Assembly (NCBI GenBank): GCA_963669415.2
Contig: CAXXPS010000003.1
Coordinates: 744,001-808,000 of the forward strand
DNA: 64,000 bases
Reading direction: 5' to 3'
Origin: JAWKWH01 sp963669415
GTDB taxonomy: Bacteria > Pseudomonadota > Alphaproteobacteria > Rhizobiales > Rhizobiaceae
Part shown: positions 7,875 through 17,170 of the stretch, piece by piece
How the letters are laid out: the number at the start of each line of letters is the position of its first letter
Numbering within the stretch: the first letter of the stretch is position 1
Notes under the pieces: generated by a model
The model's input: only the letters and a program-made list of their open reading frames with translations
Told to the model about the DNA's origin: nothing
Databases searched by the model: none
Made by a program: the position numbers and the translations under genes

Positions 7875-8872
7875 AGCCCAAGCACTGCAACAAGTTCGTT
7901 GCCGCTCCAATTTGTTCGTCCGCCGCTTTCAGCCAGATGAACCAGTTCAACGATTTTCTCGTTGACTGGCGCTTTTTGGCCCGTTCTTTCCGCCAATTTG
8001 ACTATTTCGCCATTGAGGTAATCAATTTCGGTTGCTTTGTCTGCCGCAAGATCATCGGCCATCGAGCTGCGTGCCTGCGGATCAACCTTCTGAAGCCGCA
8101 GGCCGACCGATCTGAAGAACCAGTCAGGGGTATCGATAAAACGGGGCAGAAATCGTGGTGGCAAAGGTGTGATTTTCGCCGGCTCGATGAGGGCTGAATC
8201 CAACACGTGCAGCGCTTCACGCATGCTCGCCGACAACACCCGGCGGTATTCGCGATTTGACAACTGGTCGATCAGCTTCAGGCCCGATAGCGCATTGATG
8301 GCGTTGTTCAGGTTAAGCAACAATTTGCCCCAGGCGATTGCTACCATATCGTCTGCAAGACGGACTTTGGAAGCAGAACTGTCAGTCTGTTCGGCAATTC
8401 GGCTCGTTTCAGAAGCTCTTTGGCAAATGATCTGTCCGGATGTCGCCCTGTGCCAACGCCCTTCACCAAGGCGTACGACGTTGTAGCCGACCATGCCGGC
8501 CAGGACATTGTGCCCCGGCAAGGCTTGCCGCAATAGCTCGACGTTGGAGATGCCGTTTTGCAGGCTCAATACAGCCGCCTTGTCCGGCGCGTGCCTGGCA
8601 ATCAATGCACCAGCCTCTTGTGTAGCCGTCGATTTCACGGCGGCCACCACCAGATCGGCCTTTGACATCACTGCGGGATCGCTGGTGGTGGTGACTTGGC
8701 TGGAGGGCAGCGCAGCGGACCATCCGGTATGGTCACTCAGTTTCAACCCGTTCTTGGCGATTTCGCCGGCGATTGCGGAGCGTCCAATCAAGACGACGTC
8801 CATTCCTGCTGCCTGCCAGCAACCGCCAATGAAACAGCCGATGGAACCTGCTCCGAGAAAAACAATTTTCAA
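7871..8872 (-). CDS. 2-dehydropantoate 2-reductase family protein
   Basis: This is an NADPH-dependent ketopantoate reductase homologue (PanE/ApbA family), which would make pantoate for pantothenate and coenzyme A. The N-terminus has the Rossmann motif VFLGAGSIGCFIGG, then SLQNGISN near residue 100, and the catalytic lysine in AWGKLLLNLNNAINAL near 175. I start at the TTG at 8872 (333 residues), because it lies seven bases after GAGGA and directly precedes the first beta strand. A further in-frame TTG at 8923 would add 17 residues of no visible homology. Paralogues with other 2-oxo acid substrates are common, so panE is not asserted. Confidence 0.85.
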   Translation of the reverse strand: MKIVFLGAGSIGCFIGGCWQAAGMDVVLIGRSAIAGEIAKNGLKLSDHTGWSAALPSSQVTTTSDPAVMSKADLVVAAVKSTATQEAGALIARHAPDKAAVLSLQNGISNVELLRQALPGHNVLAGMVGYNVVRLGEGRWHRATSGQIICQRASETSRIAEQTDSSASKVRLADDMVAIAWGKLLLNLNNAINALSGLKLIDQLSNREYRRVLSASMREALHVLDSALIEPAKITPLPPRFLPRFIDTPDWFFRSVGLRLQKVDPQARSSMADDLAADKATEIDYLNGEIVKLAERTGQKAPVNEKIVELVHLAESGGRTNWSGNELVAVLGL

Positions 8873-8982
8873 TCGACTGTCCTCGTTATTTACCCAGGAT
8901 GGTAGGAGCCGCGACGCTGACAAACAAGTGTCAGGAAGGTGTGTGCTGACGGTTCATTCGCAACGATTTCTGCATTACGGTC

Positions 8983-9735
8983 ATGGACGAGACAAAACCG
9001 GAAAGAATGGCCATGGACAGTTTCGCCAAAATCCGCAAACGCGCGGCTGATCGTAAAGGCGGAGAGCAAATCTTGCAAAGCCTGCTCGGCGAGACGCCGG
9101 ACAATTCCGCACTAGGCAGCGTGCCGGATAACCGGTTCCTGTCGACGATGGCGGAGCGGGTGTTTTCGGCAGGATTTGTCTGGTCTGTCATCCGCCAGAA
9201 ATGGCCGGGCTTTGAAGAGGCATTTTTGGAATTTGAGCCCAAGGCCCTGTTATTTCAGCCCGATGATTTCTGGCACGAACGGGCTTCCGATACGCGCATC
9301 GTTCGCAACGCCGCAAAGATAAAGTCGGTGCGCGACAATGCAGAATTCGTAGACCGTGTATCGCAGGAGCACGGCTCATTCGGCAAGTTCTTGGCCGATT
9401 GGCCGGCTGACGATCAAATCGGTCTTCTGGCATATCTTGGAAAACACGGCAGCCGGCTTGGCGGCGCGACCGGACAGTATTTTCTGCGTTGGGTCGGTTG
9501 GGATGCATTCATCCTTTCAGGTGATGCGGTCAAGGCAATGCAGGAAAGCGGGTTGGAGGTCGCCGACAAGGTGACTTCGAAACGCGATCTGGCCAAGGTT
9601 CAGGCGCAGATGAATGCATGGGCCGAAGAAACGGACCTGCCCTATGTTCACCTCTCCAGAATTTTGGCCATGTCTGCGGGTCAGAACCACGATGCCGAAG
9701 CGTTGAAAGAGCGAATGGGCGGCGGAAGCGATTAG
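8983..9735 (+). CDS. DNA-3-methyladenine glycosylase I family protein
   Basis: The 250-residue protein resembles Tag, the HhH-superfamily glycosylase that removes 3-methyladenine. The segment VFSAGFVWSVIRQKWPGFEEAF near residues 62-83 corresponds to the conserved substrate-pocket region of Tag, and RIVRNAAKIKSVRDNA near 107-122 to its RNxxKI helix. Met9 and Met11 are alternative starts. It is divergent from the reductase gene (gap 110) and nearly touches the convergent histidine kinase gene (gap 9). I looked for a LexA-type box upstream and did not see one. The zinc-binding cysteine/histidine pattern of enterobacterial Tag is not evident, so this is a shorter branch of the family. Confidence 0.8.
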   Translation: MDETKPERMAMDSFAKIRKRAADRKGGEQILQSLLGETPDNSALGSVPDNRFLSTMAERVFSAGFVWSVIRQKWPGFEEAFLEFEPKALLFQPDDFWHERASDTRIVRNAAKIKSVRDNAEFVDRVSQEHGSFGKFLADWPADDQIGLLAYLGKHGSRLGGATGQYFLRWVGWDAFILSGDAVKAMQESGLEVADKVTSKRDLAKVQAQMNAWAEETDLPYVHLSRILAMSAGQNHDAEALKERMGGGSD

Positions 9736-9744
9736 TGGCAGGCG

Positions 9745-11517
9745 TCAGGCGCTCTGACGGAATTCGCCGGCAGTTTCCCCACCCCATCGATTTCCGGCAA
9801 TCACATTGCTCAACGTTTGGCGAAGCATCGATGAACGTGCGGGTTTTGTCAGCGTGGCGGAGATGCCTTTTTCTGCAAGTTCCGAATTGCTGGCTATGTT
9901 GTCCACTGATGTCAGCAGTATGACCGGGATGTGGGCGGTGGCTTGATCGCCCTTCATTGCGCGGGTGACGTCGATTCCGGACATATTCGGCATCTGATAG
10001 TCGAGAATGACACAGTCGACCACAAGCCCCCGCTCATGCGCGACTTTGAGAAATGTGAGGGCTTCCTGCCCGCTACCAACGGCAACACTTTCATAGCCCC
10101 AGCTGTGCATTTGTTCCGACAGAATTGCCCGGTTGGTCTCATTGTCATCGACAACCAGAACTTTTGCTTCCCTGAGAGTGACTTCATCGACAACGGTGCC
10201 GGAGATATTTCCGGCGGTATCGAGATTGATTTCAAAGGCAAAGGTGGAGCCTTCTCCAAGTTCGCTGACAACGCTGATTTCACCGCCCATCAGTTCGACC
10301 AATGCGGCAGAGATGGCGAGACCCAGTCCGGTGCCTTCGTGCTTGCGTGTCGCTGACGAATCGACTTGAGAGAATTTCTGGAACAGAAATGCCTGCTTGT
10401 CGGACGCAATGCCTATTCCGGTATCGGACACGCTGATTTTAAGTTTGAAGGATTCTGACTGACCAGCTTCAACGACCTCACCATCGATATCGATAAGTAT
10501 CTGGCCCCGTTCGGTGAATTTCACAGCATTGCCAACCAGGTTGTTGACAATCTGGCGCAGTCTTGCCGCGTCGCCGAGCAGCATTGCCGGAAGGTCGGGA
10601 TTCACCCGAATAATCAGTTCAAGGTCCTTTTCGGCGACCCGCGGCGCGAACAGAATTGCCACATCTTCAAATGTGGCGGCGACGTCAAACGGCTCTACAT
10701 CGAGCCGCATCTGTCCGGCTTCGATTTTCGAGAAATCGAGAATATCGTTGATAATCGTCAAGAGTGCATTGCCCGACTTCAAAATGACGTCGGAAAACAT
10801 CTTCTGGCGCGGATCAAGTTCTGTCTTGCCCAGCAATTCAGCCATGCCCATGACGCCATTCATCGGGGTGCGAATTTCATGGCTCATATTGGCAAGGAAT
10901 TCCGATTTGGCGCGATCGGCGGATTCAGCGGCTGCCCGAGCATCTACCAGTTGGCCACTGGCTCTGGTCATCTCACGATGAAAGACTGCAGCGCACGTGC
11001 AGATCAGCAACATCGCGAAGGCAAGACCGACAGCAAGCCAAATGTTCAGTTCTTCAACCTTGAAAGAAGGCAGCGGACGGACATCGTCATGGATTGCAAT
11101 CAGAAAGCCGTACTGAAGGGCAGACAGGACAAATGCGCACAGTGCCCCGCGATAACCGAACATCATGGTTAGAATTGCCGCCCAGGCGACCAGAAAGAAT
11201 GATGCGTGGGAGATCATGGCACCGAGATTGAGCGCGTTTGCGAAAATCAGGACGTAGCCATAGGCGAGGAAAAAAATCGCGACGCGATCGGTCGGATAAC
11301 CAGCCCGTATAGGGATCACGGCGAAAAGCAGGATCAGCGGACCGAGCATGCTCAGCGCATGGTCTGCTGTTGTTATGAATTCTCCGGCGTAAAAACTGTA
11401 CAAGCTGGCCAGAAACCCGACACCGCCACCCAGAACACTGAACACCAACAAGGCCCGCCTGCGGGCCAAGTCGACAAAGTCGCCCTGTTTGTCAGATGGA
11501 ATTCCGTCTGGTCTCAT
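9745..11517 (-). CDS. membrane hybrid sensor histidine kinase
   Basis: With a start at 11517 the protein has 590 residues. Five or more hydrophobic segments fill residues 20-180 and form a membrane-embedded sensor of no family I recognise. The dimerisation domain has the H box MSHEIRTPMNG with His213. The ATPase domain has the N box RQIVNNLVGNAVKFT near 331, DTGIGI near 375 and GTGLGLAIS near 396. A receiver domain follows, with DD near 457 and the phosphoacceptor Asp506 in LDYQMP. The frame is open to 11736, but that would overlap the divergent nadE start. The output pathway is unknown; no partner regulator is adjacent. Confidence 0.92.
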   Translation of the reverse strand: MRPDGIPSDKQGDFVDLARRRALLVFSVLGGGVGFLASLYSFYAGEFITTADHALSMLGPLILLFAVIPIRAGYPTDRVAIFFLAYGYVLIFANALNLGAMISHASFFLVAWAAILTMMFGYRGALCAFVLSALQYGFLIAIHDDVRPLPSFKVEELNIWLAVGLAFAMLLICTCAAVFHREMTRASGQLVDARAAAESADRAKSEFLANMSHEIRTPMNGVMGMAELLGKTELDPRQKMFSDVILKSGNALLTIINDILDFSKIEAGQMRLDVEPFDVAATFEDVAILFAPRVAEKDLELIIRVNPDLPAMLLGDAARLRQIVNNLVGNAVKFTERGQILIDIDGEVVEAGQSESFKLKISVSDTGIGIASDKQAFLFQKFSQVDSSATRKHEGTGLGLAISAALVELMGGEISVVSELGEGSTFAFEINLDTAGNISGTVVDEVTLREAKVLVVDDNETNRAILSEQMHSWGYESVAVGSGQEALTFLKVAHERGLVVDCVILDYQMPNMSGIDVTRAMKGDQATAHIPVILLTSVDNIASNSELAEKGISATLTKPARSSMLRQTLSNVIAGNRWGGETAGEFRQSA

Positions 11518-11662
11518 CGGATAAGCCCCAATTTGGACCCGCCATGATCGAATCCAGCCCCAATTGAGATAATAACTTGAGAAGGTTAACGGAATTGGTT
11601 GCAATTGCCCCACGCGCGGTTGTGCCATTGCCGCTTTTGTCATGCCGCGGTAGATCGTACAT

Positions 11663-13339
11663 ATGAGTGAATCTCCTGATATTTTGCGCATCGCTACGGC
11701 GCAGTTGAACCCCACGGTCGGCGACATCGCAGGCAACCTTGCGCTAGCTCGGGAGGCGCGTGCGGACGCGGCCCGTCACGGCGCCGATATTGTCCTGTTC
11801 ACCGAACTCTTCATTGCGGGTTATCCGCCTGAAGATCTGGTCTTGAAGCCTGCTTTTGTAGAGGCATGCGAAAAGGCCGTCAGCGAACTCGCCGCCGACA
11901 CCGCCGATAACGGTCCGGCGGTAATTATCGGAACACCGCTGCGGCGGGATACCGGTCTGCACAATGCCATCGCATTGCTGGACAAGGGCAAGGTTCAGGC
12001 GGAGCGCTATAAGGTTGATCTGCCAAACTACGGCGAATTTGATGAGAAGCGCGTATTCCAGCCCGGACCAATGCCCGGGCCGGCCAATTTTCGCAACGTC
12101 CGGTTTGGCATACCCATTTGCGAGGATATCTGGGGTGATTTCGGGGTTTGCGAAACGCTTGCAGAAAGCGGCGCTGAAATCCTGCTTGTTCCCAATGGAT
12201 CGCCCTATTACCGCGGCAAGGTCGATATCCGTCATCAGGTGGTTCTGAAACAGGTGATCGAAAGCGAGCTGCCGGCCATCTATGCCAACCAGTTGGGCGG
12301 GCAGGACGAGTTGGTGTTTGACGGGGCATCGTTTGCGTTCAACGCCGACAAGACGCTTGCCTTTCAGATGAGCCAGTTTGAGGAAGCCGTTTCGGTGAGC
12401 ACGTGGCGCCGCAACGAGGATGGCGGATGGCACTGCGACAACGGCCCGGCATCAGCGATCCCCGAGAACGAAGAGGCTGACTACCGCGCCTGCATGCTGG
12501 GTTTGCGCGACTATGTGAACAAGAACGGGTTTAAAAATGTCGTGCTTGGCCTGTCTGGCGGTATCGACTCTGCCATTTGCGCGGCGCTTGCGGTCGATGC
12601 GCTCGGGGAGGAGCGGTTGCGGACCATCATGCTGCCCTACGAATACACTTCTGAGGAATCATTCTCCGATGCAGAAGCCTGCGCCAAGGCGCTTGGATGC
12701 CGCTACGACATTGTGCCGATCCACGAACCCGTTGAAGGCTTTGCCAGCGCGCTGGGCAAGCTGTTTGAAGGCACAAATGAAGGCGTGACCGAAGAAAATC
12801 TGCAGTCGCGAGCGCGTGGCACAATCCTGATGGCGATTTCCAACAAATTCGGCTCGATGGTGGTGACTACCGGCAACAAAAGTGAGATGTCGGTCGGATA
12901 TGCAACGCTTTATGGCGACATGAACGGCGGGTTCAACCCGATCAAGGACTTGTACAAGATGCAGGTCTATTCGCTTGCAAGCTGGCGCAACGCCAACGTG
13001 CCGCCGGGCGCATTGGGTCCGTCGGGTGAGGTCATCCCGCAAAACATTATCGACAAAGCGCCTTCGGCCGAGTTGCGCCCGGATCAGACAGACCAGGATT
13101 CACTGCCGCCATATCCCGTACTGGATGATATTCTGGAGTGCCTCGTTGAGCACGAAATGGGTACTGATGAGATCGTGGCAAGGGGACATGATCGCGAACT
13201 GGTGCACCGGATTGAGCATTTGCTCTACATCGCAGAGTACAAACGCCGTCAGTCTGCGCCTGGCGTAAAGATCACTCGCAAGAACTTCGGCCGCGACAGG
13301 CGGTATCCGATTACCAATCGCTTCCGGGATCGTGACTGA
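11663..13339 (+). CDS. nadE: glutamine-hydrolysing NAD+ synthase
   Basis: This enzyme makes NAD+ from nicotinic acid adenine dinucleotide, with ammonia drawn from glutamine. The 558-residue protein has an N-terminal nitrilase-type glutaminase domain with its Glu (FTELFIAGYPPEDL), Lys (KVDLPNYGEFDE) and Cys (PICEDIWGD) triad, and a C-terminal synthetase domain with the pyrophosphate loop LGLSGGIDSA near residue 293 and GTTGNKSE-like VTTGNKSEMSVGY near 394. The length is normal for the two-domain form. The caspase-like gene begins 56 bases after the stop in the same direction, with no terminator seen between them. Confidence 0.96.
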   Translation: MSESPDILRIATAQLNPTVGDIAGNLALAREARADAARHGADIVLFTELFIAGYPPEDLVLKPAFVEACEKAVSELAADTADNGPAVIIGTPLRRDTGLHNAIALLDKGKVQAERYKVDLPNYGEFDEKRVFQPGPMPGPANFRNVRFGIPICEDIWGDFGVCETLAESGAEILLVPNGSPYYRGKVDIRHQVVLKQVIESELPAIYANQLGGQDELVFDGASFAFNADKTLAFQMSQFEEAVSVSTWRRNEDGGWHCDNGPASAIPENEEADYRACMLGLRDYVNKNGFKNVVLGLSGGIDSAICAALAVDALGEERLRTIMLPYEYTSEESFSDAEACAKALGCRYDIVPIHEPVEGFASALGKLFEGTNEGVTEENLQSRARGTILMAISNKFGSMVVTTGNKSEMSVGYATLYGDMNGGFNPIKDLYKMQVYSLASWRNANVPPGALGPSGEVIPQNIIDKAPSAELRPDQTDQDSLPPYPVLDDILECLVEHEMGTDEIVARGHDRELVHRIEHLLYIAEYKRRQSAPGVKITRKNFGRDRRYPITNRFRDRD

Positions 13340-13395
13340 CCGCCATCTTGTGGTCACCTGCGAGTGCGATAAAATCTACGGGTGGAGATCGGGCC

Positions 13396-15180
13396 ATGTT
13401 GATATTGCGATCATTGGCAATTCTAGCCGCGCTTCTTGTTGGCGTTGGCGCTGCTTCTGCAGGTCTCAAACTTGTTCCGGCGGAACAAGGGGCCGACACA
13501 ATCACTGAAGCACCTGAGGTTCAAGTTCCCGCGCTAGAAGTTTCTCCTCCTAAAAAGAACCCGCCCAAACCGCCACAGGAAATGGTCGATTTGGTCGAAA
13601 GTTTGCGCAGTTCTCCGTCACTGGGCACAGGCGGTTTCGGGGGTTCGGGACGGCGGCTGGCGCTGGTCATTGGCAACAACAAATATGAACATCTCAGCGA
13701 TTTGGTCAAAGCCAAGGGTGACGCAGAATCGTTGACCACCGTGCTTTACGACCTCGGCTTCGATGTCACGACGCTATTCGACGTGGAGGTAGATCAATTC
13801 GATGATGCGCTTCATGCGTTTTACGAAGCATTGAAACCCGGTGATGTCGCTTTCTTTTTCTTCGCCGGTCACGGTGTGGCGGATGGTGATACAAACTATT
13901 TGTTACCCGTGGATATTCCCAAACTTGGCGACCTCGAACGCAATCGTTTGAAACGCAAGGCGTTTGATGCCAGTGAGATCGTTGCCGAAGTCAAGGCGAA
14001 GGGTGCCCGCCTGGCTTTCTTCGTGCTCGACGCCTGCCGTGAAGATCCGTTTCGCCGCGATAATATGCGCGGTGCGACAGCACTTGGCGGTTTGACGCGT
14101 ATGCTGCCGACCGAAGGCGCTTTCGTGATCTATTCGGCTGGAACCGGTCAGACTGCGCTGGACAGTCTGGAAGTCGGTGATCCAAATCCCAATTCAGTTT
14201 TCTCGCGTAAGTTTTTCCCGATTTTGCAGACCCCCGGCTTGCCGATCGTCGAGATTGCCAAGCGCACGCAAGTAGAGGTGCGGGAACTTGCTGCGAAAGT
14301 CGCGCATGATCAGGCACCCGCTTACTACGATCAGGTCATTGGCCAGTTCTATTTCAAAGCGCCGGAACCTTCGCTTTACGGTCTGACGATCGGGATTGAC
14401 GAATATGATCGGGTGGCCCGTCTCCAAGGTGCGGTCAACGATGCGGAGCGTGTCAGCAGAGCGCTTGAAGCGCTTGGAGCGAAAGAGGTTGTACGCATTT
14501 TCGACAGAGATGCTCGCCGGGCTTTTATCGACTATGCGTGGCGTAGTTTGGTTGAACGTGCATCTTCAGGAGACACCATTGTGTTCTCCTATGCTGGCTC
14601 AAGCTATCAATTCAGAGGTCCGAACGCTGGATCCGAGGAAGATGGAAAAGACGAATTGTTGATGTTGGCTGATGCGCCTTGGGATGCCGCGCATTACGAA
14701 ACGCTTGATTTGGATTCTCCGAACATCATTTCCGATGACAAGCTGACGGACTGGATGGAACTTGCTGCCGCTAAGAACGTCAACGTGATCGTGCTGATCG
14801 ATGGATGTCACGGCGGTGGTTTGCTGGATCGTGAATTCGCCAACGTATCGTTTCTGGGTGCAAGCGCCGAGGATGAGGTTGCGTACGAAATTCCGTACCA
14901 GGGGCGTCAGCACGCGGCGATGAGCATCGCGTTTTCAGAGGGCATCGAGGGCGGTGCCGACCTGAACGGTGATGGCTATGTCACTCAGCGTGAACTTTAT
15001 GCCAAGATGTCGCTTGACGTGCATCAGCTTCTTGAGGGCAAGAAGCAAACCCCTCAGTTCGGTCCCGAAATTGCAGCAACCACCAATGACCTGGTGTTGT
15101 TCAAATTACCGCACGACATCGCAGAGCGAACCAGCGCGATTGCGGCAAAACCCTGGTCACCCAAGGATTTGATGCGTTAG
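13396..15180 (+). CDS. secreted protein with tandem caspase-like (C14) domains and an EF-hand loop
   Basis: The 594-residue protein has a signal peptide (residues 1-22, cut near ASAG) and a proline-rich linker to about residue 85. The first caspase-like domain starts at LALVIGNNKY, with the catalytic pair His159 (FFFAGHG) and Cys214 (LDACRED). A second, similar domain begins at YGLTIGIDEY near residue 328; there the histidine position is Ser402 (YAGSS) but a cysteine remains at 471 (LIDGCHGGG). An EF-hand loop, DLNGDGYVTQRE, follows at 522-533. ATG 13396 lies eight bases after GGTGGAG. Family members cleave after Arg/Lys or Asp, often with calcium; the target is unknown. It lies directly after nadE. 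Confidence 0.88.
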   Translation: MLILRSLAILAALLVGVGAASAGLKLVPAEQGADTITEAPEVQVPALEVSPPKKNPPKPPQEMVDLVESLRSSPSLGTGGFGGSGRRLALVIGNNKYEHLSDLVKAKGDAESLTTVLYDLGFDVTTLFDVEVDQFDDALHAFYEALKPGDVAFFFFAGHGVADGDTNYLLPVDIPKLGDLERNRLKRKAFDASEIVAEVKAKGARLAFFVLDACREDPFRRDNMRGATALGGLTRMLPTEGAFVIYSAGTGQTALDSLEVGDPNPNSVFSRKFFPILQTPGLPIVEIAKRTQVEVRELAAKVAHDQAPAYYDQVIGQFYFKAPEPSLYGLTIGIDEYDRVARLQGAVNDAERVSRALEALGAKEVVRIFDRDARRAFIDYAWRSLVERASSGDTIVFSYAGSSYQFRGPNAGSEEDGKDELLMLADAPWDAAHYETLDLDSPNIISDDKLTDWMELAAAKNVNVIVLIDGCHGGGLLDREFANVSFLGASAEDEVAYEIPYQGRQHAAMSIAFSEGIEGGADLNGDGYVTQRELYAKMSLDVHQLLEGKKQTPQFGPEIAATTNDLVLFKLPHDIAERTSAIAAKPWSPKDLMR

Positions 15181-15199
15181 GCTAACGGCTGAACTTGCC

Positions 15200-16327
15200 T
15201 TACCCGGTCGCCTCTCGATAGGCCTGTTCGATGGCGGCAGCCATCGCGTTCACCGAGAAATTAGATTTCAGTTCGGACATTGCTGGCATTCGCTCACGAA
15301 ACCCCTTCGGATTGGTGTGGGCCGCAACCATGGCTTCGGCGATTGCCGCAGCTTCCGGCTGGCACAGATAATCGCGTTTTTTACCAAATATCTCGGGAAT
15401 GCCGCCGACATCCGTCGCTATCATCGACATGCCGGCGCCAAGTGCTTCCAGCACGATATAGGGCATGGCTTCTGCGCGCGACGGCACCACGATGGTCTTG
15501 GCCAGGGTAAATGCCTCTCGAGCCGCCATTGGCGGATGGAAAGTGATTTTCTGTGAAATGCCCAGACGCTCCACCTGCGCCCTGTATTTGGGAAGGTCGT
15601 CGCCATCACCGACCATTGCAGCGCTGAGATCGAGATCGGACTGGCGGCTTGCCAGGGACAGGGCGTCAATGAATATGTCAGGACCTTTGAGGTCCCGCAT
15701 CATGCCGATGAAGAGAAAATCGGCAGAGCCACGCTTAGGTTTGACGGGCTCAAATTCCGCATCGCGAAGACCATTGTAGACGACGCGGTTTGGAACCCGT
15801 GGTTCTCCCACCTTGCGCCGGTAGGTTTGCCGCTCAAATTCGGAGACGAACAGGAGATGGTCCGCCTGCCGCTCCATGGTACGTTCAATCGCAAAGATGG
15901 CTTTGCCGGTCAGTGTGTTTTCATCATAATGCAAACTTCCGCCATGCGGTGAATAAAGGCGGGCAACGCGAGACCCTGATACCCGCAACAGTGAGCCGAA
16001 TGCACGAGCATAGGCGCCGCCTTTGGCGCCGTGACCGTGGATGATATCCGGCTTCAATCTCCTGATGACCCTGAAGGTCCGCCATGCCGCAGCAATGTCG
16101 CCTGGTCCGACATGCCGCTGCATGGGAATTCTTGTGATGCCAAGTGAAAGTTCCGGCTGCAGTGATCGGAACATGTCGTCTTCGAATGTGCCGCCGGTGG
16201 CTGAATCGCAGACAATGCCAATTGCGTGCCCGCTCTTCTTCTGCGCAGACACCAAGTCGCGCACGTGCCGAAAAATTCCGCCCACCGGTGATCTGAAACA
16301 ATGAACTATTCGCAGTCCTGTGGTCAC
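15200..16327 (-). CDS. family 4 glycosyltransferase
   Basis: This is a 375-residue GT-B retaining glycosyltransferase that would add a sugar from a nucleotide donor to a growing polysaccharide. The acceptor domain opens with HCFRSPVGGIFRHVRDL and HGHGAKGG near residue 97. The donor domain has MRDLKGPDIFIDAL near 210 and the E-x7-E motif in PSRAEAMPYIVLEALGAG near 285, followed by ATDVGGIPEI. The gene is transcribed away from the caspase-like gene (convergent, gap 19) and lies 36 bases after the Wza-type gene on the same strand, so the two probably form an operon. Donor and linkage cannot be predicted. Confidence 0.92.
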   Translation of the reverse strand: MTTGLRIVHCFRSPVGGIFRHVRDLVSAQKKSGHAIGIVCDSATGGTFEDDMFRSLQPELSLGITRIPMQRHVGPGDIAAAWRTFRVIRRLKPDIIHGHGAKGGAYARAFGSLLRVSGSRVARLYSPHGGSLHYDENTLTGKAIFAIERTMERQADHLLFVSEFERQTYRRKVGEPRVPNRVVYNGLRDAEFEPVKPKRGSADFLFIGMMRDLKGPDIFIDALSLASRQSDLDLSAAMVGDGDDLPKYRAQVERLGISQKITFHPPMAAREAFTLAKTIVVPSRAEAMPYIVLEALGAGMSMIATDVGGIPEIFGKKRDYLCQPEAAAIAEAMVAAHTNPKGFRERMPAMSELKSNFSVNAMAAAIEQAYREATG

Positions 16328-16363
16328 TTCGAACGATCATCCCCCCAGACAGCCCCAAACCGC

Positions 16364-16918
16364 TCAGAACAGGCGCTCACGCACATAGACTGTATCACCC
16401 GGCAGCAATGGATCAGAGGTTACAACACGCCCTGTAACGACCTGACCGTTGATATCCCGTGTGACGTCAACATTGTTTTGATTGGCTCTGGCGGAAAAAC
16501 CGCCTGCGATGGCGATTGCTTTTTGCACCGTCATGCCGGGAACGTAGGAATACTGGCCGGATGCGCCGACCTCGCCCATGACAAAAATCGGCCGGTAACG
16601 GTCGATTTCCACCGAGACATCGGGCTCACGGACATATCCATCCTGTAGTTTGACGGCGATTGCCTGCTCAATCTGATGGGCGGTACGGCCGCGGGCGCCA
16701 ACAGGGCCGATGAGCGGAAAGGCCAGATAACCGGATTGATCGATGTTGTAGCTGTTGCTCAGGCCTTCCTGCTCGAAGACTGTAACACGCACACGGTCGC
16801 CGGCGCCCAGCACATATGGTTTTGTGATCGCCTCGTGAAAGGCCGCCGGGGTGGGGCGATAGCTTGAGCAGCCGGTGATCATCAATGCCGCGGCAATCAG
16901 GCTTAGCGTTTTTCTCAT
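16364..16918 (-). CDS. Wza/GumB-type polysaccharide export lipoprotein
   Basis: This is an outer-membrane auxiliary protein that forms the exit channel for exopolysaccharide. With the ATG at 16918 it has 184 residues and a lipoprotein signal with the lipobox MITGCSS. The polysaccharide export domain begins at YVLGAGDRVRVTVFEQEG, with the typical SGYLAFPLIGPVGARGRTA; one SLBB-like domain follows (FVMGEVGASGQYSYVPGMTV). It is much shorter than E. coli Wza and more like GumB or rhizobial ExoF-type members. The frame extends upstream to 16963, but those residues precede the signal peptide. It is divergent from the chain-length regulator gene. Confidence 0.92.
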   Translation of the reverse strand: MRKTLSLIAAALMITGCSSYRPTPAAFHEAITKPYVLGAGDRVRVTVFEQEGLSNSYNIDQSGYLAFPLIGPVGARGRTAHQIEQAIAVKLQDGYVREPDVSVEIDRYRPIFVMGEVGASGQYSYVPGMTVQKAIAIAGGFSARANQNNVDVTRDINGQVVTGRVVTSDPLLPGDTVYVRERLF

Positions 16919-17170
16919 TTCCCGTACGCGCCTCTTTACATTTGGCCACACAACGGCCGGCAAGCAATTGCCATCTGTTATCGTCTTGTTAGGGTTAATG
17001 TCCGGTAAAACGATTGCGCAAAATGCGGCGGGAAATGCTTTCCAGCCGATCTCCGGCCGGATTGCTTAAGACTTTCTCAATCATTCCAAACAGGCCGTTA
17101 CCAGCACTTTAACGCGACAGTTACCATGCTCCTTTACCGTGGCGTTCCGTAGGTATTGGAGTTTTGTTTC

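Noticed and set aside
8873..8982. LexA box before the DNA glycosylase gene
   Set aside because: Only one GTTC half is present (near 8951), with no second half at the required seven-base spacing. The SRAP gene upstream region was also empty.
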